From NCBI GenBank assembly GCA_911728455.2, contig OU452219.1:19561397-19625396 (forward strand): a stretch of 64,000 nt of DNA, written 5' to 3'. The DNA comes from Marthasterias glacialis (taxonomy: Eukaryota > Echinodermata > Asteroidea > Forcipulatida > Asteriidae). Position numbers and translations under genes: made by a program. Shown here in pieces: positions 50,421 to 64,000 of the stretch. Each line of letters starts with the position of its first letter. Position 1 is the stretch's first letter. The notes beneath the pieces were generated by a model that was not told the DNA's origin, did not search any database, and saw nothing but the letters and a program-made list of their open reading frames with translations.

Positions 50421-53400
50421 ATAACAAAATATAAATAAATATAAATAAATAAAATAAAATAAAACATAAATATAAAATTCGGGCAAAACAGTGGGAAAAA
50501 TTCGGGCGAAGCAAGAAGAAGAAAAAAATAATAATAAAAATACTTCTTATTAGAGATTGGTATTTGTGTTTTTCCTCTGTTTACAATTTTGTGCAAATCA
50601 ACCCCTTGGCTTCCCTTTAACCAAAGAGTCTCCATACGCCTATGGAATTAGATTCAAACGGTAGGGTCCCACATGGTTCCCATCATTTCCCCTCTCACTG
50701 TGCACTGTGTTGCTCTCCCTTGATTATCTCATTGTAATTCGTAGCTATAAAAATCGTGTCTCAACACCCCCCCCCCCCCCCCTCTAAAAAAAAAAAAAAG
50801 AAGTAAATAAATAAATTAATTAATTTAAAAAAAAAAATAATAATAATAATAATAAATAATAATAATACAATAAATAAGAATAAAAACCATTAAATAAATA
50901 ATAAAAACAATTCCGGCTTCGCCTTTGAGTAACTGATGAGCGATTACGTATCCAAACTCTGTTTTACTCATCAACGGTCAACTGTGTCTTTAGATTGATA
51001 TACTCGACTGTAATAATGTGGCAAATTCTTTCGACGGGTTCCCACGAGCGAGAATCAGCAGTGCAATTATTGTTTGATTAAACGTAATTATGAGACATAG
51101 AGAACTCTCGGAGGACTGAAGCCGTTGTTGCAATGCCTGAATAACAAAAATCTACGCGAGAGAGGTAACATTATTCAGCTCCTTCGCAGTGTTAGATAAC
51201 CATGTACTTAAACTTCCCTGAGGTGAACGGTCCACAACCAGAGATGTTCACAAATCCTCCAGGCTTGGGTCACTCAACGTACAAATATTGTGACTCTTTG
51301 GTTTGGAACTTGAAATGCTTGGAACTCTGCAAGAAATTGTGCCATCATAAACTTCTGTAGATATCATTTATCGACTATATTTAGGAATACAATGATCTTG
51401 ATAACTCCTTCAGGTAGTTATATTGATAGTTTTATGAAATATGTACCAAAACAGTTTTGTTAGTACTTGGATGTAGGCCCGTACACAATCGGGAGCAAAA
51501 CAAAATATCTGACCATAATCCATAAAGAAACATAAGACATGCAGCCACGTAGCCTCTGGATAAGGAGTTTTGTTTTCATTCTCCATGTTTTTGCCTTTGA
51601 TTGTATAAACAAACGAGACAGAGCACGTATCGTGCTGCGTAGAAAAACACCCCGCACAAGAAAGAGAATCTCCCAGCGGAAATTACACTTGCCGCTACTT
51701 GTGGCGTGCTCGCTTCAGTGGAAGCACGGGGCTACTCACCCCAGATCCCACCGCTGTGGTTGCAAGACAAACAGGGACATCACCAACTTGCTGTTTATGT
51801 TTTAACTTTGTAGCCGGAGAGCCTTCTATAAACATGAAAGATACACACAAAAAAAGAAAGGGAAAAAAAAAAAAAACAGGGGGTAATTACATTGGGAATT
51901 TTGAGAGAAATTCTGACGTTGGACTAGAACGAATCTTGATTTATACGAAGCAATATTCTACTAAAGTAAAGTCAGAGATTACTATGTTCTATTTGTAGAT
52001 TTTCTCTGACATCTTTACTCTTCTGTAACGTGGGGACTACTACTTCTTCTACTACTACTTTGTATTTTGCAGGCTAGTTGATGTGTAACGGTATCATTTT
52101 ACAACCGCCTCCTGAAATAAAAACCGTTAAAACAATACAAATAATTCAAGCTGATGGGTTGGAACATTACTTTCTGATTCTAACCCTATAGCCAAAGTCT
52201 TCCATCGCCAACAGCGGCACCATTGAAGGCGACATGTCAGACAACTCTTGTCCAAAGGCTATGTACACAGTCGCTGACAAGCAGTGAAAAAACAACAGTG
52301 TTAGTGAGTGTGAACGGGCGCGGGGAATGATGACGGTTCACTGGAGAGCTATCTTGTGGCAGTGTAACCAGCCGTAAATAACACCGAATTCCCCCATCCC
52401 TCTGCATTAATGTCTTCGGTAATGTTTTATTAACAGTGTCGCCGTCCCTCGAGGCAAAGCGCATATTAAAACGGCAAACCCCTACGCCGGTGGAGTATAA
52501 TCTTGAAATATCTGCATCGATTATTGGCAAAGCTTGGAGTTGTACTTTAAGAAGTATAAACAGTACCATTTAAAATGTGTCGATGCAGCCCACTTGCAGC
52601 GATTCAGGAGAAATTGTAGCAAACCATCCATTTAGGAATTATATCGTGCATCGACGGAGAAATTTCTTATATTTATCCAAGATAGAAGCGTTTTGACCGG
52701 AAAATATTGTCTAGGCTTTTTGTCATGTTGTGCCCTTGCAGTGATTTAACTGAAAAACTCGGCAGCTTTCAGAATCCATGTACTTGTTCCAAGCAGAGAT
52801 TGTTTAGATAGTGCGCACGATCAAAACCCCACATCTTACTTTCTTTTATAAGCAACACGGCGAGACAATCATCTAAACCGTCACTGCCGAGACAAAGCTG
52901 ATTTCAGAGAAACAGATGTTCATAGTATTAAGTGATGTTTCCCATTGCAATAGTTTCACCACTGTAGCACCAAGGCGTTACTTATTCTAACTGCATAATT
53001 TTTTTATTGTATTTTTTTTTTTAGAGTACTGACAAATTGGCGAAGCCTCCCGGCTCTTCATTTTAAAGTCATTCATTAAAACGGTGTAATTTGAAGCTTT
53101 CCCGAGCCTATATTATTTCCCTAGATAGGCACAAATTTTCAAAAAGGAATGTACTAAAATACATAAGCCGAGGAAATTAATTTATTACCACGAGCATGTA
53201 TTAGTGTGTAGAATCGAATCAAAGCTGTTTTAGCTGTGCTTTTGAAGGTTTTTCATCGTGTAGATAAATTGCAAATTAAAAACGCTTCGGACTATTAATA
53301 ACTCGAACTTGTTTGTTTCATCACTGGTTTACGTAAACCCTCTCGAGTCTGACGACGGATGCGATGTAAGACAACCCCCTGGAGGTCCTATGTCCGAAGT

Positions 53401-53589
53401 GCTGTGTGACTTTTATGAAATAAGTCAACTAAAGGTACTTCTGGCTCCTGGTCATTTGTTCACGTTTCCGACTCGACAATTTTGAAATTCTTCTTTACAT
53501 TAAAGATACGTCAAACGTTTTGTTGCTTCTGCATTGGCATGGTGGTACAAATTAAAAGGGTGTGCACAACATCAGTAAAATTGGAAAAC

Positions 53590-53690
53590 GAATGTTCACA
53601 GATGTGCACATGACTTACATGGTATAAAGATGGTCATGGTGGAAAACTTCCCTTGAGATATTTTGGTGTTTGAAATGCTATGATTTTGAT
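53590..53690 (+). repeat. Dispersed repeat family N, copy 2
   Basis: GACTTACATGGTATAAAGAT, then GGTGGAAAACTTCCCTTGAG, colinear with the copy at 45.4 kb. Confidence 0.5.
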
Positions 53691-54019
53691 GGCGTGAGTC
53701 CAAAACTCGATGTTTGAAAAAAGAGTGAAGACATATGGGTTTTAACTCTTGACTCCGATGATCGTTCCCAGGTTTGTCATTAATTCATGTATGGGGTCAC
53801 ACAAAGTGCGGTAACTGGTCTTTGACATTTACCAATGTTGTCTGCAGGCTGTAGGTGTGTTTCCATAAAAAAAATTAAGCGATGAGGTATGATGTGCAAA
53901 GGAAACAAATAATCGCGATTCTATGTCTTAGCTTGAAGAAGGTGGTATATTATGCACATGAGCGTTGAAATATCGTTCATTAATGCTGCAACCATCTTTG
54001 CATTTTCCTGAGCTGTTAT

Positions 54020-54155
54020 TAAGGCCGTGTCCATATTGACGGCTATGGCTACGGCTACGGCTACAGCTGGGTCACCGCGTCAACGTGCGTTGAAGTATAG
54101 GCTGCACTTAGTAACATCCTACAACAGCCGCAGCCGCCGCCATTCGGACACGGTC
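54020..54155. mobile_element. MITE-like family C copy
   Basis: TAAGGCCGTGTCCATATTGA at the left and GCCGCCATTCGGACACGG at the right. The inner arm has three GGCTAC repeats. Confidence 0.75.
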
Positions 54156-54461
54156 TACCAGTCTCAATTACTTACTATATACATGACGAGACCTGACTAT
54201 TTATTTATTTATTTTTTTATTTATTTATTATAATTTTTTATACTTCTCCCTCTGTTCGGTAGTGTGATTTTGGGTGGATGATGGCTTCACCATGATATAA
54301 AACGCCATAATACGAAGTTCCCACTGCTTTCTTTAAGCAGAACGTTATGTTCAACCTTTTCCATCCATTTTTTTTAACACACACTTCCTTTAACACTGAA
54401 AGCGCAAATTGCAAATGAATTCACCCTCTTTTAAGATATTCCCTATGGATTTTGTTTGTCA

Positions 54462-54525
54462 CAGGACTCTGGAAAGTATACTAAGTACAGTTCTTGGTAC
54501 ACATCGGTGGATAGGTAAAACACAT
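54462..54525 (+). repeat. Dispersed repeat family O, copy 2
   Basis: Colinear with 13482-13545 over about 60 bases; no inverted ends could be defined. Confidence 0.5.
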
Positions 54526-56285
54526 GATAGAAAACTGTCTTCTCCTTTGACATATGAAGTTTTCACTACGTATAGTGTCGTAAAGCTGAAAAACCATCTA
54601 TACTCCTCATTTCGACATATCAGTGTTGATGAAATCGTGAGGCGGGGCTGGACACGGATTCATGCCCATAAGCCACATTAGTCTAAGGGTTGTCACGTCT
54701 GGCAACTTGACACCGGGGTTAACATTTCACGGAGCTTCTCAAACGTAAAAACTTGCTAAGCACAGAAAATAAAGAAGAAGAAATTAGTTATCATCAACAG
54801 AAACGGCTTACCAGTCAAAATGTCACATCGTGTACTAATGTGTTTGATTGGTTCACTGCCCCGTTTCAACAGATATCATTCCTGAGTGGTCATTTCTGAT
54901 CATCTTATTCTGGAGTTGTCGAATTATTAATGCCGTCGGTATGCTGTATAGCAAAATTCTCAATAAATGCAATCAACTATAGAAAAATAGCTTTTTCCCT
55001 TCCTTTTGACGAACCTGCAGGGCGGAGTAATCTATCCTTTGCAGGTATGACATTTTGGTAATTTGCTTGGACAGTTTAATGGTGCCTTTTCCCATTAATG
55101 TTATTGGAAAGAACATAGGGAAATTAAGTTTGGAACTCAGTATACGTAATTTCACCTTACTCAAGTTTGCAGCTGCAATTGATGAGATTTCGTTTCATAT
55201 AATACAGTTATATCTAACTACATTAAGAAATATAATACTTGTTCTGTGCGGATTAATTCTGCAATGGCAATTCAAGTGCTACATTATTAGTTTTGTAGTT
55301 TGGATAAAGTTTTAACTCCTCTTATTCGCTGGCACATTTGCTGCTATCAACGAGGACTTTTACGTCATTGAAAACGTAATGAGCTTCATGAATATTTATC
55401 ATGTTAGAATCATTGTGTTTTGGGCAGTATTGAAAATCGAAGGGGATCTAAATCCTACGTGCGTATGGATGGCGATCAGCTGCTGCCATATTGGATATGA
55501 ACTTCATACGGAAGCCATTAAAAGAAGTGTATGAATTATTAAGACAAATAATGAATTGGTAACAACCTGCCGGTCTATAAGTCTCCCTTCTTGTCGCTTT
55601 TACCGGAGTGTGCAGCTTGACCTTTAGCACAAGTTTCTGGGACACGACGAACATCTGGGAACGTAACGTTGAAGCTGTAGCGCGTGTAGCTTCTGTTAAG
55701 AAATTTGCGGGGGTGGGGGGAAGGGAAACAAATGCAAATACATCTATAAACAGAAAATGATTTCCAAAAATTTCTGGTTCAACTTGAACTGTGGGTTTCA
55801 CTAAGAGCTGTGGACGTTCTTAATTACGCTGAAGTGTATTGAACTTTGAATGAGTTTGAAAATAGACACTATAACGGCGACAGTTGGCGCCCTGTTTATG
55901 AATACACAACGCCACCTACCAGATATCAATCCTCCTGCGTTAGGGGGTTTAGAGCCCTCGCCGCATCACGACTGTTATGCACGCTATAGCAATGAAGACA
56001 CCGGCTAGGGAATTATTTACAACGTGAGCCCCCCTGGAAGCCGATAGCGGGTCCAATTACTAATGACCATAGCCGATCCTATCTTATCCCGTTATCACAT
56101 TATCCTTTCATGATTAGACTTCGCTTTGACAGTCCATCCTCCTTTTGCAATGACTGCATTTTAAAGATTTATCAGTCGTCTTATCTCATCCACTCCACGG
56201 ATCCACAATTTCCATGGAGAAAACGACAAACACTCGAAAAGAAGTTTCAGCATATAGGGGGTCACTGTCTGAGTTTACGGCATTA

Positions 56286-57205
<920 letters not shown>

Positions 57206-58290
57206 CGTTGTATGTTTGTGGTAATGAAACCAAGGGACCCTCAAAAGTGACTTGCACTGTGACCCGTAGGCCTGAAGGTACCTGTGTAGAGAAGATGTTG
57301 AAGAAATGTCAGTTTTAGATGTGGGAGGAAAACCCCAAATAGGGCAAGCCCGCACGCAATCAGGTAGGGACTGAAAACCCAATCCACATGCAAGGCTCCA
57401 GTCCGGGGGTGAAAGGCAAGGAAAGAAACCAATGAGCCAACCTGAATGTCTTATCAAGACCAGTAATCATTTACCACTTGTGTACTGCATTTTGCTCTAT
57501 AATCTCAATTACTCTGATTTATATTTATGTTGGCTTTACCAAACAACTACATAAAAAAACCGTAAAAGTCTCACTCAAGTTAAGCAACATTTCGAAGAAA
57601 TGCCAGGTCTTTGCATTCACTAAAGCTGTTACTTTTATCAGCTTCAGGTGCGCTATACGCTAGACGACCATTGTGACATATTGCCGGTGATTATTTCTTT
57701 ATTCGAGGAGACGACATCCCACCAATTTGCTTGAGATATTCTATTCCCAGGGACCAATGTCACGATTTTTTCCCCGTCTTCTTTCTACATAGGCCTAATC
57801 ATCGCCCTGTCTATAACTCCATAAAGGCAATGAATTTTTCAACGGAATTGTTACCCCCCGACCGTTGAAAGAATCCACTTGCATATCGCTTCGGTTACCG
57901 GGCACATTTTTGACACTCGAACGATCAGGGGGGAAAAATGCATAAAGAGGAAGCACTTTAAGATGTAAATAATTTGGAGAGGATGGGATGTCCTATATCT
58001 TGTCACAAAAGATGGCTTTTGATGTGGCTGTAGTAACACTGACACTTCAAGCAAATTGGTTGTGGATGAATGTTTGAAACGACACTCGAGAATTCGTTTT
58101 GTTTGGTTGTTTGAATATCCCATCTGATAGGAGAAAACAGAGCAAAGAATGGAAGATGAACGGGCTAGTGTTTTTTTCTCTTGAGTAAAAATGAAAAGTT
58201 TCATGAATTACACAAGCGATTCAACCGTATTGTGGTTGTATTTTTGTCTTTAAAATCATCAGTCTCTTTTTTTTTTTTACAGAAAAGGGG

Positions 58291-58661
58291 TTAAAGTTAG
58301 TTGCCTAAAAGATTGTATTCATCAACAACAATGTTTATTAGTATCAGTCTGAAAGCTTACTGATTGTAAAGCTCATACCAGTACCAATCTTCCAAAAAAC
58401 AGTTCTGTCTGAAATACTGTCAAAGTCGAGCAAACAGAATTTAAAAAAAAAACGATTTTAATGTCGGTTGTAACAATCGAAATTAGGGACAATGTGTTTC
58501 CATGCTGAAAAGTGTGCACGGTTTTTCACTATTTTCTCCTGACTCGGACACCGTATTGAGCCCAAATTTGTCAAAAGGTTTTTTTGCTCGTGTATAAATC
58601 GATTCACACAAAGTAAGAACACTGCTCTATCAGCTTTACTAATCCTATATTTTACCTTTAA
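58291..58661. mobile_element. MITE-like family B copy
   Basis: Colinear with the 3.2-kb copy (TTATTAGTATCAGTCTGAAA, GTCAAAGTCGAG, ACAATGTGTTTCCATGCTGA) and ends in ATATTTTACCTTTAA. Confidence 0.72.
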
Positions 58662-59180
58662 GTTTCGTGCCTATGGGATGTAAGTGCGGACACGGTGTCA
58701 TCTTTAGGGCCTGTATCAATATTTCATCCTTTTTATTTGTTAAATGACCGCTGGATGTCGGAGATTAATCATTTTGTACTGTTAGGGAGGCAGAACGACA
58801 TCTAAGGAGAGAGCAAATTCTTTCCAATTTAGATCCGTCTAGTTTTTTCAAAGCTAGGACTTGCCTTGTGGCTGAAATCTGAAGAGGGTCATGTATAATG
58901 AATAGGGGATCACGTTTCAACGAAAATGACTTGTAAAGATTTGATATTTACTTTTCAAATTCATTGAAAGCAAGAAAATGAGACCAAAACATATCGGCTG
59001 ATTCAATCAACCGACATGTGTTGGTCTTATTTTCTTGCTGTCAAAAAAAATTTGAAAATACCGAAAACGTTATATCAACGGTTAACTGTTTTGGTTAAAA
59101 ATAATAAATTCTTGTCCCTGCTATTAGGCCTAAACCAAAGCTGTATGTATTATAATAGGACGCCAAGCAGTCTTGATTTA

Positions 59181-59577
59181 CTATGGGTTTTCCCGTCCAA
59201 TTTTAACGTAAATTTGGCCCATCACCCAGCTTAATCGATTTCGTTTGAAAAATGAATGCTCCATTGCATCAGCATTCAACAGTCAAACAGCAAGAGGTTT
59301 GGTCGACCATTTAATTCCATCAGAGTTGGTTGTAGAAATTCAACTTAAGAATGGTGAAGATGTAGTCTTGAATGTCTATGAGTGAAATGAAATGGCTATT
59401 AAACGAACCTGAAAGAGTAGAATGAAATCACGTGTGCACGAAAACGAAATGGAATGCAACGGTAGCTAAAGCAAAACCCTTGTTTGAATGAATTAGGGAA
59501 ACATGCGTGAATTTGAGTTCATGTCAATGAAACTTAATGAATTTTTGCTAAAATTGACCGGAAAACCTCTAATATAG
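59181..59577. mobile_element. Family F, short copy
   Basis: TATGGGTTTTCCCGTCCAAT to ATTGACCGGAAAACCTCTAA, with the TGCATCAGCATTCAACAGTC block shared with the 37.3-kb copy. Two-thirds of the interior is absent. Confidence 0.65.
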
Positions 59578-60177
59578 GAATGTTTTATTCGTTTAGTATA
59601 CAAGTTCCATGCACCTTTGACAAGTTCATCCGTTTCATCATCTCATAGTAGTTGAGACAATTCTGTTTTCGCGGTAAGAAACTTGTTCAATGCTTGGCAG
59701 CCAGTAACAAAGCTGGCGCCGAAACATTATGAATACCGCATGCATAACGATAGCACCGTCAACAAATTCATTCCAACATGATTTTTACATGATTTTTTTT
59801 TAAATAACCCAAATAAGAGATGCTTGGGAGTCCACGTCCGAACGGTCTATAATACTTTGGTGCTTTTCATTGTTTGAAATCATTCTGTTTCTAAATCCAA
59901 CACGGTGGATTTGAAACCCCTGGTTGAAGAAGCCCTGGTGAGCCGAATAGAGCTGCCTGTACCAGAAAATATGCGATCGCATGACATTTCGATTGTTCAT
60001 CATTCTTTGCTGAGTTTAGACTGATCCCCGCTCCTTGTCCCTGATGGAGGATAAGGACAGACTTTGTTATTATACCAGTTGAATGGTTTCATGTTTGATA
60101 AGTTTAATAAAGGCCTACTTGTATTGCTCATGCACTGAGACGTGATGTAGATGTAATGTGCGAGGCTACACTATGGT

Positions 60178-60412
60178 GGCTTTAAAGGGACATCACACAT
60201 AATATATTGACGCCAATATTGGCGTCAATATTCACGATTTGTACCCCAAGTCGCAAATATTGACGCCAATATTCACGACTTGGCCCAAACTCGCAAATAT
60301 TTACGCCACTATTCACGGAAAATGTAATTGGCGTCAATATTTGCGACGTGGGGTAGAAAACGTGAATATTGACGCCAATATTGGCGTCAATCAGCGATGT
60401 CCCTTTAAAGCC
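60178..60412. mobile_element. Foldback MITE-like element, family I
   Basis: GGCTTTAAAGGGACATC at the left is the exact inverse of GATGTCCCTTTAAAGCC at the right. The interior is made of ATTGACGCCAAT and its complement in several palindromic copies. Confidence 0.88.
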
Positions 60413-60418
60413 ATATTC

Positions 60419-60587
60419 TACACTGCAAAAACGGGGATGTTTGTTGATTCTGTTAGTATCGTGACAACACCGACATGGTGTTAGCTATACCCATTGCTTT
60501 ATTGTTGGTCAACTATTAACACCGTGTCGGTGTTGTCACATATAGATACCAAGAGAATCAATTTAATACCCCAGTTTTTGCAGTGTA
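60419..60587. mobile_element. MITE-like element, family J, TA-flanked
   Basis: TACACTGCAAAAAC to GTTTTTGCAGTGTA, with arms of about 65 bp pairing through GATTCT, GTATC and GACAACACCGACA. The flanking TA fits a Tc1/mariner-type target site. It lies 6 bp from family I. Confidence 0.85.
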
Positions 60588-60590
60588 TAG

Positions 60591-60703
60591 CCCTTTCGAA
60601 GTCAAGGTTTCGGCTATGGGCTCCGGTTTAGGCTCCGTCCACCTGTTTGAACTTCGCACCAAAAGCGGCACAGCCCAAGCCGAATCCAGGGTTTCGAAAA
60701 GAC
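60591..60703. mobile_element. MITE-like family D, copy 4
   Basis: CCCTTTCGAAGTCAAGGTTT and AGGGTTTCGAAAAG are inverted ends, with GGTTTAGGCTCCGTCCACCT inside. It begins 3 bp after family J. Confidence 0.7.
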
Positions 60704-61080
60704 TTTCATGGTTCAATAATGCACTGAGTGATGTCATAGAGCACAGAGCAGTTTCAAGTATAATACAACATCAGAGGGTCAGGTTTTTACGAGCTTAATT
60801 GCGATTTGCTTTTAGTAGTATTGGTATCTATTCCCAGTTACCCCGCCCACTGTCCCCGCAATGTTCTGCGAGCCACAATGCCATGCCTCAAACCGTATAC
60901 ATCAAAGACCCGTTCATTAGATCTTGATATTTAATGGATGAGATGCGTTATGAACACAAATAATATTGACAGAATCCACTCGTCACGCATATCAGTCTCT
61001 CTGAATAATGAAAAAATGCGATGCCTTCTTCACTAACGCTAATAATATATAAAATTAAAAATGAACCAAACTTGGGATCG

Positions 61081-61270
61081 TTAAAGGCAATGCACTGGGA
61101 CTGGTTAAATTTCTTTGAAAATTTGTCAGTTTTAATCTGAAAGCTCACCGACTATAAAGTTCATTCCAGGGTGCAAATCCCTCAAATAAATAATTCCGTA
61201 TGAAACACTGTCAAAGGCGAGGAAATAGCATTTGAAGCACCCCGACCACCGTTGCTCATTTCCATTGTCG
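61081..61270. mobile_element. MITE-like family B, 5' fragment
   Basis: Begins TTAAAGGCAATGCACTGG and keeps the TCTGAAAGCTCACCGACTAT and CTGTCAAAGGCGAGGAAATA blocks of family B, then diverges. Confidence 0.55.
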
Positions 61271-63149
61271 TGATTGAAACAAGCTCAACACCAAGGAGCA
61301 CAAGATCCCTGACAAAAAAAACCGTTGTTGTTGTTTTCATTAAAACGTGACCGCCGAAAAGGTGACCACCACGGATTGGTTGAAAGTTGTGTTTATTGAA
61401 AACTGCAGGGAATTAATTTAGCATTCCAAAAAATAATGACTTACTTTAAGCGCATCTTATACAACTTCCCGTGATGAATATAATACAGTGTTTGTATCAA
61501 ATATCAATACTGGTTTAATATGTGTATTAAATAGCTTTGATACACTTATAACGACCTATAGTCAAAACATTGACTGGTTTTCCTAGTTGTTGAAAACTGA
61601 CTAGGAAATTAGTTAAGCATACGAAAATTAACAAAATAAAAAGCGGATTTAGTCATACCAACTCGAAAAAGTAATTGGGTTTGCCTCCAATTTTAGTTAT
61701 TTAAATAACCCTGACTAGAAAAAAACTAGTCATACTGACTGATTCTCAGTCTCACCCAGCTGACCTTTATTTATTACCCAAATCTAACTGGTTTCTAGTC
61801 AATCTGACTAATGCTTTTTTAAAGTGTACGTACGATAACCTTTATGAACCTTTGTCATTGTACCGCCATTTTGTTTTCCCTACAATTCAAACCAATGTGA
61901 ACCACACCGAGACTGGAAGGGCAAAACAGTCTCCAGTAGAATGAGAATCAGTATTCGGTAATGTTATTTTTCACACTAGGAGCAAGACTAAAATATGGCG
62001 GCAGCATGATAAGGGTCTGTTAAAACAACAAAAATGTACAGTTTGAAAAAAATTAGAAATGTTTTTTTAATGTCGATAAAACATTCATTTATATTGCGGA
62101 GTCGGTGAGCTCAAAACACTTTGACCGTTATGCAAATTTGACATCAATGGACAAAATGGGTTACAAGACTTTAAGTACATTGAAAAATACACGTCAGGAA
62201 GTTCAAGTTTTTTTCTTCTTTTTCTTTAGAGAGTCACAGTAAACTGTCAAATGGAACTCAGGCAATCAGAGTGAAGTGAAAGCACTGCAATTACTAGGGG
62301 AAAATCAATACGGATCGTCGCGAACGGAACTTTCAGCAAGCCTTGCACAAAAAATTAATCTCAAATACCAAATCAAATAACCTTTACCTATCCCGGAGTA
62401 TCCTCACTTGTAAAGCCTTAACCATGGGTTGACTGATGCCGACCTTTTTGTGTTTCAGAAAACTTGATTTGTTTTTGGTTATTATTTGACAATGCATTAA
62501 CGAATGTTATTTGTAGGTGGTTTCTGTCTGACACGCTGTCATTTCAGAACTGAGTAAATTAGATTTTCCGAAAGGACTGTCGTGCTGTGGTACTTTTTCT
62601 TCAGTGAAGTTTACAGGCGTCAAATAATAGTTACTGTACATTCTCTAAGTTTAAGGAACTTTTAACGATTAATTATAATAAACACATAAACAAACTGTTT
62701 ACAAATTTATAAACAACATGTAAAGTAAACGTTAACAAAAATCAACACAATTTTAGTCAACTCCGCAGAAAATCAATGACTCATAAGATTTACAAAGAAA
62801 CGTTTCTTTTAAAACAGTTTGCCACAGCCCTATGCGCAGCCTCCCCACTCCTCATTTTTAAGACATTTCCTTGAAACATCTGTTCGAGCATTATTTCTAC
62901 TGACAGACTTTTTTTATTCTATGTCACCGAAAATGGGTACCTTGAGTGAGGGTGAATGTGGTGGTAACCTCTTCCCTCTTATGATTTATTTATTTTTCTG
63001 TGGATTTTTTAACTGTAATTTTAATTTGAAAACTTGTAAGTTTATTTTTGATTTATTTTAATTTTTTAGTCTGCACACTGCTAGATTTATGTTTGAAATA
63101 ATTTTTAGTTTTTTTGTAAAGCGCTGTGGGGCCTTGCATAAGACGAAAT

Positions 63150-63340
63150 CACTCTAAAAATTCCCGGGTCAGAGGGCCTGACCCATTTTTGGGTCAGTAT
63201 GACCCAAAACTGTGTCAAACTGACGAGTCAAAATCCAAATATTTAACCAGTTTCCGGGTCAGCCTGACTTAGAAATTGATCAGGCACCCTGGGACCGACC
63301 CAGAATCCGAGTCAAGTCTGACCCGGGAGTTTTATTACTT
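63150..63340. mobile_element. MITE-like element, family K
   Basis: CTAAAAATTCCCGGGTCAGA at the left pairs with GTCTGACCCGGGAGTTTTAT at the right, with repeated TGACCC/GGGTCA blocks inside. Confidence 0.65.
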
Positions 63341-63419
63341 CTCATTCTATACTCTTTTGACTATGATTTCAGGGGAAGCTTGAAGTTAGTTCTTTTTGTG
63401 CATGGTCAGTAGACCGATT

Positions 63420-63661
63420 CATTAAGCCCCGCCCCTAAACATATTGACCAATCACAGCATTGGCTATCACCACTGTACACGTGCGCAGAACAATGTGCGT
63501 CTCTTCAACGCCACACTGAGAAGTAGACATGAACGCGCGCGTTATACTCACGCGCATGCTTATATTTTCCAATAGGATTTTATTGTGTCGTACTTTTGTG
63601 GGACTTTCGGTGGCGTAGCCAAGGCTGTGATTGGTCGACACGCCAGGGGGCGGGGCTTAAT
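63420..63661. mobile_element. MITE-like element, family H, with GC and CCAAT boxes in its ends
   Basis: CATTAAGCCCCGCCCC at the left and GGGGCGGGGCTTAATG at the right are inverted. Pairing continues through GACCAATCACAGC and GCTGTGATTGGTC. No coding frame. Confidence 0.85.
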
Positions 63662-64000
63662 GGATAGGTCTGTTGCAGTGATGATTAGGACAGTTTTATG
63701 AATAATGTATCAGGGTCGACGATGGATTATTAGCATGGGACTACTGCGGTCAAAAACGAGGTAGATACCGAGAACTCACTCCGGTTGGTTTATCAATATG
63801 GATATACCTGGCCAGCTGGATAATCCAAGACTCGTCAACAGGGATCAATATAAACTTCTACAAAATGTACACATCCCTGTAGACGCTGTAGTGTTAAGCA
63901 GACATTGTCCACTCAATGACATTACATGTACAATGCTTTACTGTTGGCTTTTCGTATGCTTTTGTGTCGCAAAGGATTCATCTCGGCCTCTGATCAGTCA

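Noticed and set aside
50202-50635. Poly-Tyr/Ile/Leu frames of 61-111 codons on the minus strand
   Set aside because: They arise from ATA/AAATA microsatellites next to a C run.

Overview
The window is nuclear DNA of an animal: AT-rich, with spliced genes, GT-AG introns of about 0.3-3.4 kb, and many short non-autonomous transposons, SINEs, LINE remnants and tandem repeats. Protein similarity recalled from memory places it among invertebrates; the repeat style and gene content suggest a deuterostome such as an echinoderm (inference, no search was run).

Three genes can be supported. (1) Minus strand, 8558 to 2155 and continuing past the left edge: the 5' part of a DPF/d4 (requiem) chromatin protein, with five coding exons, the conserved N-terminal domain and the single C2H2 zinc finger. 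Its PHD fingers lie outside the window. (2) Plus strand, 8970-33435: a complete 22-exon spindle-checkpoint gene of the BUB1/BUBR1 (MADBUB) family, giving a continuous frame of 4983 nt and 1660 residues. It shares a roughly 410-bp divergent promoter with the DPF gene, centred on a perfect NRF1-type palindrome. (3) Plus strand, from 42062: the first coding exon (signal peptide plus LRRNT cap) of a secreted or membrane leucine-rich-repeat protein. Its second exon is not visible in the remaining 21.6 kb.

The checkpoint gene is the centre of interest. Vertebrates split these functions between two paralogues, but here one protein carries the BUBR1 parts (KEN box 1, TPR, ABBA-KEN2-ABBA cassette, PP2A-B56-binding KARD motif) and the BUB1 parts (CDI/MAD1-binding motif and a kinase domain with all catalytic residues). 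It also has a GLEBS BUB3-binding motif, a Gln-rich coiled coil, a third ABBA motif, and two or three more ABBA-like motifs inside a giant 1331-nt exon. That exon ends exactly before the kinase. A stop codon lies 4 nt into the next intron, a palindromic transposon with two decoy splice donors begins beside the donor site, and an AATAAA follows about 180 nt downstream. This arrangement could give a kinase-less, Mad3-like isoform.

The rest is repeat-rich. There are at least a dozen families of short inverted-repeat (MITE-like) elements, several in two to five copies, a tRNA-Leu-like SINE family whose internal 33 bp has expanded into a nine-copy minisatellite, other minisatellites (31 bp and 21 bp units), degraded LINE coding remnants, and a 0.9-kb compound microsatellite at 56.3-57.2 kb with 92 uninterrupted CTGTTG units. 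Most long open frames in these regions are products of repeats, not genes.
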